From CAZYSK01 sp964649415 (GTDB lineage Bacteria > Chloroflexota > Anaerolineae > B4-G1): a stretch of DNA of 49,571 nt. Made by a program: the position numbers and the translations under genes. The stretch's first letter is position 1. Each line of letters begins with the position of its first letter. The stretch lies in NCBI GenBank assembly GCA_964649415.1, contig CAZYSK010000041.1, positions 1 through 49,571 on the forward strand, given 5' to 3'. The notes under the pieces are model-generated. The model was not told the origin of the DNA, did not search any database, and saw nothing but the letters and a program-made list of their open reading frames with translations. Positions 42,630-49,571 of the stretch are shown piece after piece.

Positions 42630-43874
42630 CTAGTGCGATACCTCGATGTCCACGAAGGCAGTCATTCCCCACCGGACTGGAACAGTCCGCCGGATCAAGC
42701 CGGCGCCTGAATCCGCCTCGTCCAGCTCGACGATGACGGTGAAGTGAACGCCGCCCGTGCCCGGCTCGGCCATGGGAGAGATGCGGGTCACGCGAGCGCT
42801 GAAGGTCCGATCCGAGAGGGCGTCAAACGTGACCGTCGCCACCTGGCCGACGGCAACGCGGGCCACGTCGATCTCGTCCAGGTCGGTCGTCTCGATCCGC
42901 AGCGTACTCAGATCGCCCACCGTGAGCAGTGCCTGGCCAGGAACGACCAGTTCTCCAGTCCGCACGTGCACCGCGCCGACGGTCCCGGCCAGCGGAGCGC
43001 GTACCTCGGTCCGTTCCAGAGCCACCTGTGCTGCATCCAGCGCGGCCTGCGCCTGGGCCACCGCCGCCTCCGCCACGGCGATCTCCTCGGCGCTGGCCCC
43101 GGCCTGAAGCAGTGCCATCTGTGCCTCGGCGACCTCCTGCCGGGCCTCCGCCGCCTGCACCGCTTCATCTGCCGCGCGCCTCGCCTCGTGGGCTCCGGCC
43201 TGCAAGGCATCCAGTTGCGCCTGGACTGCGTCCAGCGTCTCGTCCGTGACCTGAGCACGATACCGCGCCTGCTCTTCGATGGGGCCCAGCAACGGACAGA
43301 TTGAATCCTCAGTGCCGTCCGGCCAGGTGAAACCGTAGCATTGGATCGTCTGCTCGTGAGTCTCCCGGGCCGCCAGTTGATCCGCCTGGGCCGCCGTCAC
43401 CTGCGCCTGTGCCGCCGCGATCTCGGTTTCTGTCGCACCGGACCTGCTTTGATCCTGTCGAGCAACGGCTTGAGCCACCGCGGCCTGGGCCACCTCGACC
43501 TCCGCCTTGGCCACCGCGAGTTGTTCATTGCGCGGACCGGCCCGCACAAGCGCCAGTTGAGCCCGGCTGGCCGCGAGCGCCGCCTCTGCCTCTTCCAAGG
43601 CCCGTTGCGCGTCGGTGGGGTCGAGCTGGATCAATACGTCACCCGTCGCGACCTCAGCCCCCTGCACCACCAAGACGTTCACCACCGTGCCGTCCGTCTG
43701 AGCACTGAGCGTGGCCCACACCTCCGGCACGACCTCCCCGGTGACCGAGACCAGCGACTCGACGTCCGACTCTACCTCTGGTGTAGCGGTTTCCTCCGCG
43801 CCCATGCCACAGCCGGACAGAATCATTGCCAGCACGATCAACCCTGCAAGCGTAATAGTTGATTTCTTCGCCAC
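42630..43874 (-). CDS. HlyD/MacA-type adaptor lipoprotein, copy 1
   Basis: A 414-residue adaptor with lipobox ILSGC and the same layout as the downstream copy: lipoyl half (VVQGAEVATGDVLIQLDPTDAQ), long coiled coil, second half (VRAPLAGTVGAVHVRTGELV), barrel (TFDALSDRTFSARVTRISP). The hairpin carries an insertion around QCYGFTWPDGTEDSICPLLG with two Cys that may form a disulfide at the tip. GTG start with GGAGAGG upstream. Confidence 0.9.
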   Translation of the reverse strand: MAKKSTITLAGLIVLAMILSGCGMGAEETATPEVESDVESLVSVTGEVVPEVWATLSAQTDGTVVNVLVVQGAEVATGDVLIQLDPTDAQRALEEAEAALAASRAQLALVRAGPRNEQLAVAKAEVEVAQAAVAQAVARQDQSRSGATETEIAAAQAQVTAAQADQLAARETHEQTIQCYGFTWPDGTEDSICPLLGPIEEQARYRAQVTDETLDAVQAQLDALQAGAHEARRAADEAVQAAEARQEVAEAQMALLQAGASAEEIAVAEAAVAQAQAALDAAQVALERTEVRAPLAGTVGAVHVRTGELVVPGQALLTVGDLSTLRIETTDLDEIDVARVAVGQVATVTFDALSDRTFSARVTRISPMAEPGTGGVHFTVIVELDEADSGAGLIRRTVPVRWGMTAFVDIEVSH

Positions 43875-43968
43875 CGTTGCCTCTCCTTACCCATCCACTT
43901 GACGCCCGACGTCTCCCACCTGACGCCTGACGCCGACGTTTGACGCTTGACGTTTGACGTTCAACGCA
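43875..43968. repeat. low-complexity TGACGC/TTTGACG tract
   Basis: Between tetR and the first adaptor gene: words such as GACGCCTGACG, GACGTTTGACGCTTGACG and GACGTTCAACGCATCACG recur irregularly (about 43905-43975). Similar ACGCATCACG-type stretches lie at about 25445-25480 and 26870-26930. No structure beyond the word repetition is seen. Confidence 0.5.
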
Positions 43969-44574
43969 TCACGTATTCGTTTTCGCCACCAACCCGCTCA
44001 AGAGCGTCTCTATGAACGCATCGCTGACCCTGTCTGGATCCAGGTCTGGCTTCAGCATTATGTAGACCGCCAGGCCGTCGTAGGCGGCCATAATTGCCCA
44101 CGCCAGCGCCTCCGCGTCCACCGGCTTGAACTCGCCGCTATGGACCCCCTCCTCCGCGATCGTCGCTATCATCCCGGCGTATTGCATGAGCATGTCGGCC
44201 CAGTATTGGCCGGCTTCCTCGCGCCGGTCGCTCTGCGACCAGAACTCCACGAACAACCCGAAAAGCCCCTCACCCGTCCGGCACAGATCCACCATGAGGC
44301 GTGCCCCGGCGCGCAGTTGCTCAGTGACCGTCTCGTGTTGGGCGACTTCCAGAAGCGCATCCTCGCCGAATGCCTGGAACACGGATCTCAAGGCCGCCGT
44401 GAACAGGTCGTCCTTGCTGTTGAAGTACCAGTATAGCGTTCCTTTGCTCAGCCCGCACTCGGCGACGATGTCGTCCATTGTCGTGTTCGTGTACCCCTTG
44501 CGCATGAAGCAAGCTAGTGCGGCTTCGATGATCTGTGCGCGGCGCTCGGCGGATACGTCCGGCCGGGGCGCCAT
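43969..44574 (-). CDS. TetR-family repressor of the efflux locus
   Basis: A 201-residue TetR regulator. The DNA-binding domain is residues 8-55 (RRAQIIEAALACFMRKGYTNTTMDDIVAECGLSKGTLYWYF-type sequence, in helices 1-3); the rest is the helical ligand domain. Its start codon lies inside a palindromic repeat and is reached through three coupled 11-codon frames. A perfect dyad in its promoter is its likely operator. Efflux adaptors, permease and ATPase follow on the same strand, so it probably controls them in response to an exported compound. Confidence 0.92.
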   Translation of the reverse strand: MAPRPDVSAERRAQIIEAALACFMRKGYTNTTMDDIVAECGLSKGTLYWYFNSKDDLFTAALRSVFQAFGEDALLEVAQHETVTEQLRAGARLMVDLCRTGEGLFGLFVEFWSQSDRREEAGQYWADMLMQYAGMIATIAEEGVHSGEFKPVDAEALAWAIMAAYDGLAVYIMLKPDLDPDRVSDAFIETLLSGLVAKTNT

Positions 44575-44669
44575 CAGAATGGCGCCTTTATAGAGTGATG
44601 GGGCGCCATCAGAATGGCGCCTTTGTAGAGTGATGGGGCGCCATCAGAATGGCGCCTTTGTAGCCCGAT
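44565..44669. repeat. palindromic repeat family A, three perfect-period units before tetR
   Basis: Three 35-bp units (44565-44599, 44600-44634, 44635-44669), each starting GGGGCGCCATCAGAATGGCG. On the coding strand each carries AAAGGCGCCATTCTGATGGC, a hairpin whose right arm contains an ATG. The first unit supplies the tetR start codon. Confidence 0.9.
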
Positions 44670-44679
44670 GGGGTAGCAT
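44644..44679 (-). CDS. 11-codon leader peptide 1 of tetR
   Basis: ATG at 44679 lies six bases after a perfect GGAGG, the best ribosome site in the tetR leader, and opens the frame MLPHRATKAPF, ending TGA at 44644-44646. That stop overlaps the next ATG as TGATG. The second and third repeat units give MAPHHSTKAPF (44609-44644) and MAPHHSIKAPF (44574-44609), each with the same TGATG junction. The last junction is the tetR start. Translation of tetR is thus probably reached by stop-and-restart through the chain. Confidence 0.6.
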   Translation of the reverse strand: MLPHRATKAPF

Positions 44680-44704
44680 ATGATACCTCCTCGCTGAATA
44701 GTAA

Positions 44705-44718
44705 ACTGACTGGTCAGT
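44705..44718. promoter_or_regulatory. TetR operator
   Basis: ACTGAC-TG-GTCAGT is a perfect 6+2+6 dyad overlapping the predicted tetR transcription start, the normal place for an autoregulatory TetR operator. Confidence 0.7.
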
Positions 44719-44722
44719 CTAG

Positions 44723-44751
44723 ATTCTACTCCCGGACTGGCATGTTGTCAA
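44723..44751 (-). promoter_or_regulatory. tetR promoter
   Basis: Minus-strand TTGACA (44751-44746) and TAGAAT (44728-44723) with a 17-bp spacer, immediately upstream of the operator dyad. Confidence 0.72.
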
Positions 44752-44771
44752 GTTCTGGAGGTGGGGGCGAC

Positions 44772-47003
44772 TCACTCATAGCGCAGTGCCTCCACCGGCT
44801 GCATGCGCGTGGCGCGCCAGGCCGGATAAAGCCCGCCCACCCCGCCGGCTACCAGTGCCACCACGAGGGCCTGCAAGAACACGCTCGGCGTGAATATGGG
44901 CTTCAGCGCCCCGAAGTAGCCCGGTATCTGCCCCCATGCCCAGGAGAATCCTAGTCCCAGCAGAATGCCACAGACGCCGCCCACGACACCCAACACCAGC
45001 GATTCCCGCAGGATCATCCCCAGTACCTGACGGCGTCGCCAGCCCAGCGCCCGCAACACGCCAATCTCCCGCGTCCGCTCCAGCACACTCATCAGCATCG
45101 TGTTCAACATCCCCAACCCGCCGATGAAAACGGCCAGACCCGAGATCTGCTCCACCATCTCCTGCATGACACGGAAATCGCTCATGCTCTCGGCGATCTC
45201 AGAGGTAAGCGCGAAGTCGATGTCCGGGAATTCGGCCCCCAGCTCGGCCTGCAACGCCTCAGCCTGCCTTGGGTCGCGCAGGTTGATGGCGTAGAACTGC
45301 ACCTGGCGGGGCTTTCCGGTGAGGGCCTGCGCCTCTCGGAGGCCGATGACCACGCCAATATCCTCGAAACTCTGCCCGGTCTCGTAGATGCCAACCACAC
45401 GGAAGTTGCTGTCCAGCAGCCGGAACGTGTCGCCCACGTCCAGCCCCATCTGTTCTGCAGCCCGCTTTCCGACGATGACCTGGTGCCGGGTGGTCAGCGG
45501 CTCCCCTTCGACGATGCGGAAGCGGCGGATGAAGAACTCGCGCGGATGGTAGCCGAACAAGAGCAACATGGATGCCTCGTCCGTGTTGGCCCCCGTCATG
45601 ATCATGCCGGACACCGCTTCCACGTCAGAGCGCGCAGCGATACGCGCGCCCACCCGCTCATCGATGGCGCTGAAGTCGCTGTCGATGCCGGCCTCTATGG
45701 CGATCAGATCAGTCTGGCTATCCCGCATCATCGCGGTGAACGTATCGAGCAAGCCCTCGGCCATGGCCCCCAGCGCCACGACGACGGCGATGCTGATGCC
45801 GATCGCTACCAGCGTCAGGGCCGTGCGCGTGCGCCGCCTCCACAGATTCCGGACCGTCATACCACCGGGCAGACGGACCGCGCGCGCCCGGCCGCCCCCC
45901 TCGTACTGCAACGCCTCCAGCGGGGTCAGTCGACTGGCCCACCACGCCGGGTACGCGCCGCCCACCGTCCCCAGCACAACGACGGTGACACAGGCGCGGA
46001 CGAAGAGATCAGGTGCCAGATGTGTCCCGAAGGCGCTCAGCCAGCTACTGGAGACACTGATCAGGAAAACCACCCCGACGCCCAGGCCGATGCCCAGCAA
46101 TCCGCCCAATAGGGAGAGGGTGAGCGATTCGGCCAGGATAAGCAGCAGGACCCGCCACCGGCGCCAGCCTAGGCTGCGCAGGACACCGATCTCCCGCGTC
46201 CGCTCGAAGGCGGACATCCAGAGCGTGTTGGTCATGACCACCCCACCGATCACGACGGCCAGACCGGCGACCACCATCGCCATGCTCTCCAGAAGCTCAA
46301 ACATCTGCTCCTGGTCGGCGAACCCAGATGCAGTAGCGAGTGAAAGGTCAGGGAAACGTCGCGTCACCCGGGCCCGCAGCCGGTCGGCCTCGGACGGGTC
46401 ACGCAGCTTGATGTAGAGCACGGACACGCGGCGCGGCATCAGGGCGAGTGCTTGCGCCTCCTCCACCGGCACGACCGCCCCGCCGTCCTCGAAGGCGTCC
46501 CCCGTCTCATAGATACCGATGATGCGGAAGACGCTGCCCGTGATACGGATGGTGTCGCCCACCTCCAAGCTGTGGCTCTGCGCCGCCCGCCGACCGAGGA
46601 CAAGCGGCTTCCCCCGCGCGCCGTGTGCGTCCGCCAGACCCTGGCCCTCGACAACGCGGAAATGGTCAATGGAGAACCCATCAGGGTCGTGGCCAAAGAG
46701 GAAAAGGTATGACGAGTCGTCGATCAGGGCACTGGACATGAGTACGCCATCCAGGTCCGCGACTTCCGGCCACGTGCGCAGCTCGTCGGCGACGGCCTCG
46801 TCGATGTTGCTCATCAGGGCGCTCATCGTGTTAGCCTGGCTGAGCACCAGGTCAGCCTGACTGCCCTGGCTCATAGCCGCGAAGCCGGCCTGGATCCCGC
46901 GGGCCACCGCCCCCAACGCGACTATGGCCGCCACGCCGATGGCGATACCCAGAAGCGTCAGTATCGTGCGTCCTTTGCGTCGAAACAGGTTCTTGAAAAT
47001 CAC
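44772..47003 (-). CDS. double-length MacB/FtsX-like permease
   Basis: A 743-residue tandem permease: two MacB-like units, each with a first helix after FRRKGRTILTLLGIAIG or WRRRTRTALTLVAIGIS, an outside domain, ERTREIGVLR(S/A)LGWRR and a C-terminal P-AWWASRLTPLEALQYE or P-AWRATRMQPVEALRYE end. The units are joined by only about 17 residues. GTG start at 47003 (AAGGAG upstream). No ATPase is adjacent; it may share the ATPase at 37888. It lies upstream of tetR, which has its own promoter. Confidence 0.88.
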   Translation of the reverse strand: MIFKNLFRRKGRTILTLLGIAIGVAAIVALGAVARGIQAGFAAMSQGSQADLVLSQANTMSALMSNIDEAVADELRTWPEVADLDGVLMSSALIDDSSYLFLFGHDPDGFSIDHFRVVEGQGLADAHGARGKPLVLGRRAAQSHSLEVGDTIRITGSVFRIIGIYETGDAFEDGGAVVPVEEAQALALMPRRVSVLYIKLRDPSEADRLRARVTRRFPDLSLATASGFADQEQMFELLESMAMVVAGLAVVIGGVVMTNTLWMSAFERTREIGVLRSLGWRRWRVLLLILAESLTLSLLGGLLGIGLGVGVVFLISVSSSWLSAFGTHLAPDLFVRACVTVVVLGTVGGAYPAWWASRLTPLEALQYEGGGRARAVRLPGGMTVRNLWRRRTRTALTLVAIGISIAVVVALGAMAEGLLDTFTAMMRDSQTDLIAIEAGIDSDFSAIDERVGARIAARSDVEAVSGMIMTGANTDEASMLLLFGYHPREFFIRRFRIVEGEPLTTRHQVIVGKRAAEQMGLDVGDTFRLLDSNFRVVGIYETGQSFEDIGVVIGLREAQALTGKPRQVQFYAINLRDPRQAEALQAELGAEFPDIDFALTSEIAESMSDFRVMQEMVEQISGLAVFIGGLGMLNTMLMSVLERTREIGVLRALGWRRRQVLGMILRESLVLGVVGGVCGILLGLGFSWAWGQIPGYFGALKPIFTPSVFLQALVVALVAGGVGGLYPAWRATRMQPVEALRYE

Positions 47004-47097
47004 GCTGCGGCTCCTTCGGGCAGGCACAGACGGGATTGGACCAATCCGCGCTTGCCCCACCCAGGTTCCGGCTCGCTATCCCATCGTCCTTACAAAG

Positions 47098-47115
47098 GCG
47101 CCATTCTGATGGCGC
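47098..47115. repeat. palindromic repeat family A, single intergenic copy
   Basis: GCGCCATTCTGATGGCGC between the flavodoxin-like gene and the permease. Flanked by TACAAAG as in the other copies. Confidence 0.8.
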
Positions 47116-47128
47116 GCCATCCTTCCGC

Positions 47129-47740
47129 TCACAGCCGCGTCCCCATACGGTAAGCCCGGTCCATGAACCGATCTTCGCGTCTGGCGACCGATTCGGGACG
47201 GAGCGTGTCGTTGAACACCAACTTGCCGGCCACCTTCATCTCCAGCATGTGCGTGTAGCTGCGCATCGCCCGCTCCGCCTTGCGGCTGTCGCCCAGGAAC
47301 ACGCGATCGAAGGGACCGGGCACGGTGCACGCCAGCAGCAACACCGCGCGCTTCTTCCGCATGTCCTCACGCACCGGGGGCCAGTTCAGGCGGTAGAATG
47401 GGACCAGTTTGGGCTGCGACCAATCTCGATGCGCGCCACAATGCCGGTCGAAAAAGGTCTTCATGACACCCGGCACGTTGCACCAATACACGGGCGCGGC
47501 CAACACCAACGCGTCGGCGGCGACGACTTTGTCGAAGAGCATGTTGAAGTCGTCCTGAAGGATGCATCGCCCTTCCCGGCGGCACGCCCAGCACCCCCGG
47601 CAGTATTCCAGGTGATAGTCGTACAGGTTGACCAATTCCACTTGATGCCCGGTGCCAGCCGCGCCATCCAGCACGCGCTGCGCCATGGCGCTCACCAGAC
47701 CCTTGCGACGCGCCGAGGCGACTACTGCTATGACGTCCAC
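47129..47740 (-). CDS. NADPH-dependent FMN reductase / flavodoxin-like protein
   Basis: A 203-residue flavodoxin-fold oxidoreductase. The FMN phosphate loop is VVASARRKGLVSAMA, and the ADALVLAAPVYWCNVPGVMKTFFDR block binds the flavin ring. A Cys cluster CRGCWACRREGRC near residue 48 matches iron-sulfur flavoprotein or NQO-like relatives. Acts on quinones or xenobiotics in the cytoplasm; the true substrate is unknown. Overlaps the MBL gene by 13 bases. Confidence 0.84.
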   Translation of the reverse strand: MDVIAVVASARRKGLVSAMAQRVLDGAAGTGHQVELVNLYDYHLEYCRGCWACRREGRCILQDDFNMLFDKVVAADALVLAAPVYWCNVPGVMKTFFDRHCGAHRDWSQPKLVPFYRLNWPPVREDMRKKRAVLLLACTVPGPFDRVFLGDSRKAERAMRSYTHMLEMKVAGKLVFNDTLRPESVARREDRFMDRAYRMGTRL

Positions 47741-48492
47741 GTTTTCTCCTCCGGATTAGAACAATCCGCCGTATCAGCGAATCTCTCCAGGTAGCGGGCC
47801 AAGCGTTCTGCTTTGAAGGGATCCCCGTGGGCCGGGTAGATCATCCTCGCCCCCCGGTCAAGCAAGCGTCTCCAGCTCCTGAACACCGCTGCGCGATCGA
47901 CCTGATAGATCGGACGGTGGCGGACCCCTGCGAACTGGAGGAAGTTCATCGCCGCATCGCCGCAGAACACACTGCCATCCGACATCACGACCGAGATCGA
48001 ATCCTGGGTGTGACCCGGCGTGTGGACGATCTCCCCGTCAACGCCGATGCCCCGCAGCAGGTTCGCATCATCGCCGTCTACCACGACGTCCCTCTCCGTC
48101 AAGACAAGCGGCGGGAACTTGAATTCCCCGTGAACCAGGGCAAACAGGCCGAATATGAGGAAGATCTGCCAGTTCACCGGCTCGATGTCGGGTTCGCTCT
48201 CGCCGCGTTCCAGGGGCGCGACGGCATCCCGGTGGACGATAACCCGCGCACCCGTCTCCTGCACCAGTTCGGCGGCGAACCCCGCATGGTCGTCGTGATG
48301 GTGGGTCAGGAGCAGGTACTTGATCTGGTGCAGGTCAACGCCACCGTCCGCGGACGCACGATGCAACGCTTTCAAGAACTTCGCGTAGTCCGTCGTATAG
48401 CCAGTATCAACGAGCAGATACCCCCCAGTGCATTCGAGGAGATAGCACTTCGTGATGCCCAGATTCAGACGGAAGAACGGTTTCTCACCCAC
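47728..48492 (-). CDS. metallo-beta-lactamase-fold hydrolase
   Basis: A 254-residue MBL-fold protein. Zinc ligands are in THHHDDHAG (HxHxDH), HTPGHTQDS, VFCGDAAM and YPAHGDP. The protein starts directly with the fold and lacks a signal peptide, so it is cytoplasmic. Relatives are thioesterases, lactonases or glyoxalase-like enzymes; the substrate cannot be assigned. Coupled by overlap to the flavodoxin-like gene. Confidence 0.88.
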   Translation of the reverse strand: MGEKPFFRLNLGITKCYLLECTGGYLLVDTGYTTDYAKFLKALHRASADGGVDLHQIKYLLLTHHHDDHAGFAAELVQETGARVIVHRDAVAPLERGESEPDIEPVNWQIFLIFGLFALVHGEFKFPPLVLTERDVVVDGDDANLLRGIGVDGEIVHTPGHTQDSISVVMSDGSVFCGDAAMNFLQFAGVRHRPIYQVDRAAVFRSWRRLLDRGARMIYPAHGDPFKAERLARYLERFADTADCSNPEEKTWTS

Positions 48493-48506
48493 AAAACGCC
48501 TCCTTG

Positions 48507-49235
48507 CTACACGTCCTCCCGTCCGCCGAGGCTGCGATCAGACGGCCGGCGGGCGTTCTGGACGTTGACTGCATTGACTCCGACCGTCTGCCCCCGGCTG
48601 TCTGCGGTCGGCACCGTCCGCGGTCGATGTCGGCTGCGTCCGGGGAAGAAGCGCCCCGTGCGCTGCATATACTGATGGTACTCCTCGCCGAATTCATCGA
48701 GCAGCATACGCTCCTCGTGGGTGACGCGCTCGACGATCAGAGCCGAATAGGCCAGTCCTAGCGCGCCGATGAGCCAGTTCGCGGCGAGCAGGGAGCAGGC
48801 AGCCAGGAGCACGAAGAACGACGTGTACATAGGATGGCGCACCCAGCGGTAGATGCCCTGGGCCACCACCCGGTGGCTCTCCCTGGTCTGCAGCGTGGGT
48901 GTGAAGTTCGCGCCGAGCGTGCGGTGGGACAGATACCCCAGCCACACGGCCACCGCGCCCGCTGCGGCCCCTATCCAACGCAACCAGCCGGGGAGCGGCA
49001 GGCTGGACCAGTGCAGCCAACCGGGATGGATGACCCACACGATAGATAACAGGTCCGCCCCCAGCCCGCTGACGCCCATCAGGGCCAAACGTGCCTTGCT
49101 CTCCGTCGCACGCCGCAGGTCCGCCTCACCGGGCGGACCAGATCGCCTGGCCTTGACCCGATAGTAGGCGCGGGGCACGACGTACCCGATCATCACAGCC
49201 AGCAGGATTGCGCGGAACAGAATCTCTGTGTCCAT
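48507..49235 (-). CDS. isoprenylcysteine-methyltransferase-like membrane protein
   Basis: A 242-residue integral membrane protein with about five helices and the ICMT/PEMT motif GIYRWVRHPMYTSFFVLL and EERMLLDEFGEEYHQYMQRTGRFFP, which binds SAM at the membrane face. It would methylate a lipid or a small hydrophobic substrate. The family normally ends near FFPG; here about 40 extra residues follow, encoded by a GC-rich inverted-repeat region (48580-48611). A paralogue lies directly upstream. Confidence 0.82.
   Translation of the reverse strand: MDTEILFRAILLAVMIGYVVPRAYYRVKARRSGPPGEADLRRATESKARLALMGVSGLGADLLSIVWVIHPGWLHWSSLPLPGWLRWIGAAAGAVAVWLGYLSHRTLGANFTPTLQTRESHRVVAQGIYRWVRHPMYTSFFVLLAACSLLAANWLIGALGLAYSALIVERVTHEERMLLDEFGEEYHQYMQRTGRFFPGRSRHRPRTVPTADSRGQTVGVNAVNVQNARRPSDRSLGGREDV
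48580..48611. repeat. inverted repeat in the methyltransferase tail
   Basis: CCGACCG at 48580-48586 and CGGTCGG at 48605-48611 within a CTGTCTGCGGTCGG-rich stretch; coincides with the non-conserved C-terminal extension of the gene. Confidence 0.4.
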
Positions 49236-49259
49236 CCCATACCCCCCACAGCGACCTCC

Positions 49260-49571
49260 TCACCAGACGCCGGGCAACAGGCGATAGCGCACTGCCTCGG
49301 CGTACTCCGCGTAGCCCGCCAACTCCGCGTGGAGCGTGCGATCCTCCAGCGCGGTGCGGATGACGTACACGAAGACGATCACGCCAGCCAGGAGCAGGGC
49401 CCACCAGGAACCCAGCGCCAGGGCCGTGCAAAGCCAGGCCAGCATGCCCCCCGCATAACCCGGGTGCCGGACGTATCGGTATGGACCACTGGTGACCACG
49501 CGGTGCCCTCGATCGTCCTGGATGCGCACCACCTGCGAGAAGAACGTATTGGTGGCCATGGCCCACACGGC
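49260..49571 (-). CDS. isoprenylcysteine-methyltransferase-like protein, partial
   Basis: The C-terminal about 104 residues of a second ICMT/PEMT-like protein, cut by the window edge. GPYRYVRHPGYAGGMLAW and the terminal EYAEAVRYRLLPGVW are the family SAM-binding and end motifs. Two membrane helices are visible. The frame remains open to 49571, so the start is outside. It and the gene at 48507 are tandem paralogues. Confidence 0.8.
   Translation of the reverse strand, partial: AVWAMATNTFFSQVVRIQDDRGHRVVTSGPYRYVRHPGYAGGMLAWLCTALALGSWWALLLAGVIVFVYVIRTALEDRTLHAELAGYAEYAEAVRYRLLPGVW

Noticed and set aside
44565..44669. Possible CRISPR array before tetR
   Set aside because: The units are three near-identical 35-bp repeats with no unique spacers, no cas genes are near, and the core palindrome occurs singly elsewhere.

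Overview
The window looks like a chromosomal segment of a GC-rich bacterium, most probably a Chloroflexota (Anaerolineae-like) genome. Supporting signs are the chaperone order dnaK-grpE-dnaJ(CbpA type)-hspR, a TopA with an extra N-terminal zinc ribbon, secreted proteins with TPTPTP-type linkers, and many MacB-like permeases. This placement comes from gene content only.

Region 1 (1-9638) is an accessory element ending at the 3' end of a tRNA-Arg(TCG) gene (9639-9712). All its genes lie on the minus strand, mostly in overlapping chains. From the tRNA inward it holds three related small helix-turn-helix (excisionase-like) genes, several small unknown genes, a ParM-like actin with a ribbon-helix-helix partner, a zinc-ribbon protein, a PD-(D/E)XK nuclease-like protein, a run of small membrane proteins, an FtsK/SpoIIIE-type translocase, a secreted Cys-containing protein and a tyrosine integrase. 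No relaxase or replication initiator is recognisable. The element resembles the double-stranded-DNA-transfer integrative elements of actinomycetes. The distal attachment site was not found and is probably outside the window. A plus-strand promoter and terminator pair suggests a small antisense-side RNA.

Region 2 (9773-20798) is core chromosome: an unknown protein, a methyltransferase, a membrane protein, then xerC-topA-manC, and an ffh-rpsP-khpA-rimM-dprA translation/secretion cluster. Region 3 (20957-25489) is a zinc-uptake operon zur-znuA-FHA-znuC-znuB followed by an unannotated 39-residue His-rich peptide coupled at both ends, then a DUF523 gene. Region 4 (25476-32400) has a Tat-exported glycoside-hydrolase-like protein and the chaperone operon dnaK-grpE-dnaJ-hspR ending in an HtrA lipoprotein protease. 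Region 5 (32428-37144) carries RidA, a LysM lipoprotein, PlsC, a cytidylate-kinase-like protein and a BaiN/HI0933-type flavoprotein. Region 6 (37295-49571, minus strand) is an export locus: two isoprenylcysteine-methyltransferase-like membrane proteins, an MBL hydrolase, a flavodoxin-like reductase, a double-length MacB-like permease, TetR, two HlyD-type adaptors, a second double-length permease, its ATPase and a GNAT acetyltransferase.

The most unusual signal outside the element is a palindromic repeat family (core GCGCCATTCTGATGGCGC, period about 35-36 bp). It is inserted in frame in xerC and in a permease linker, and it forms the leader of tetR. There, three units make a chain of 11-codon open frames joined by TGATG stop/start overlaps, the last of which supplies the tetR start codon. 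A second GC-rich repeat is inserted in the flavoprotein and the same permease linker, and several short terminal-inverted-repeat elements lie between genes.
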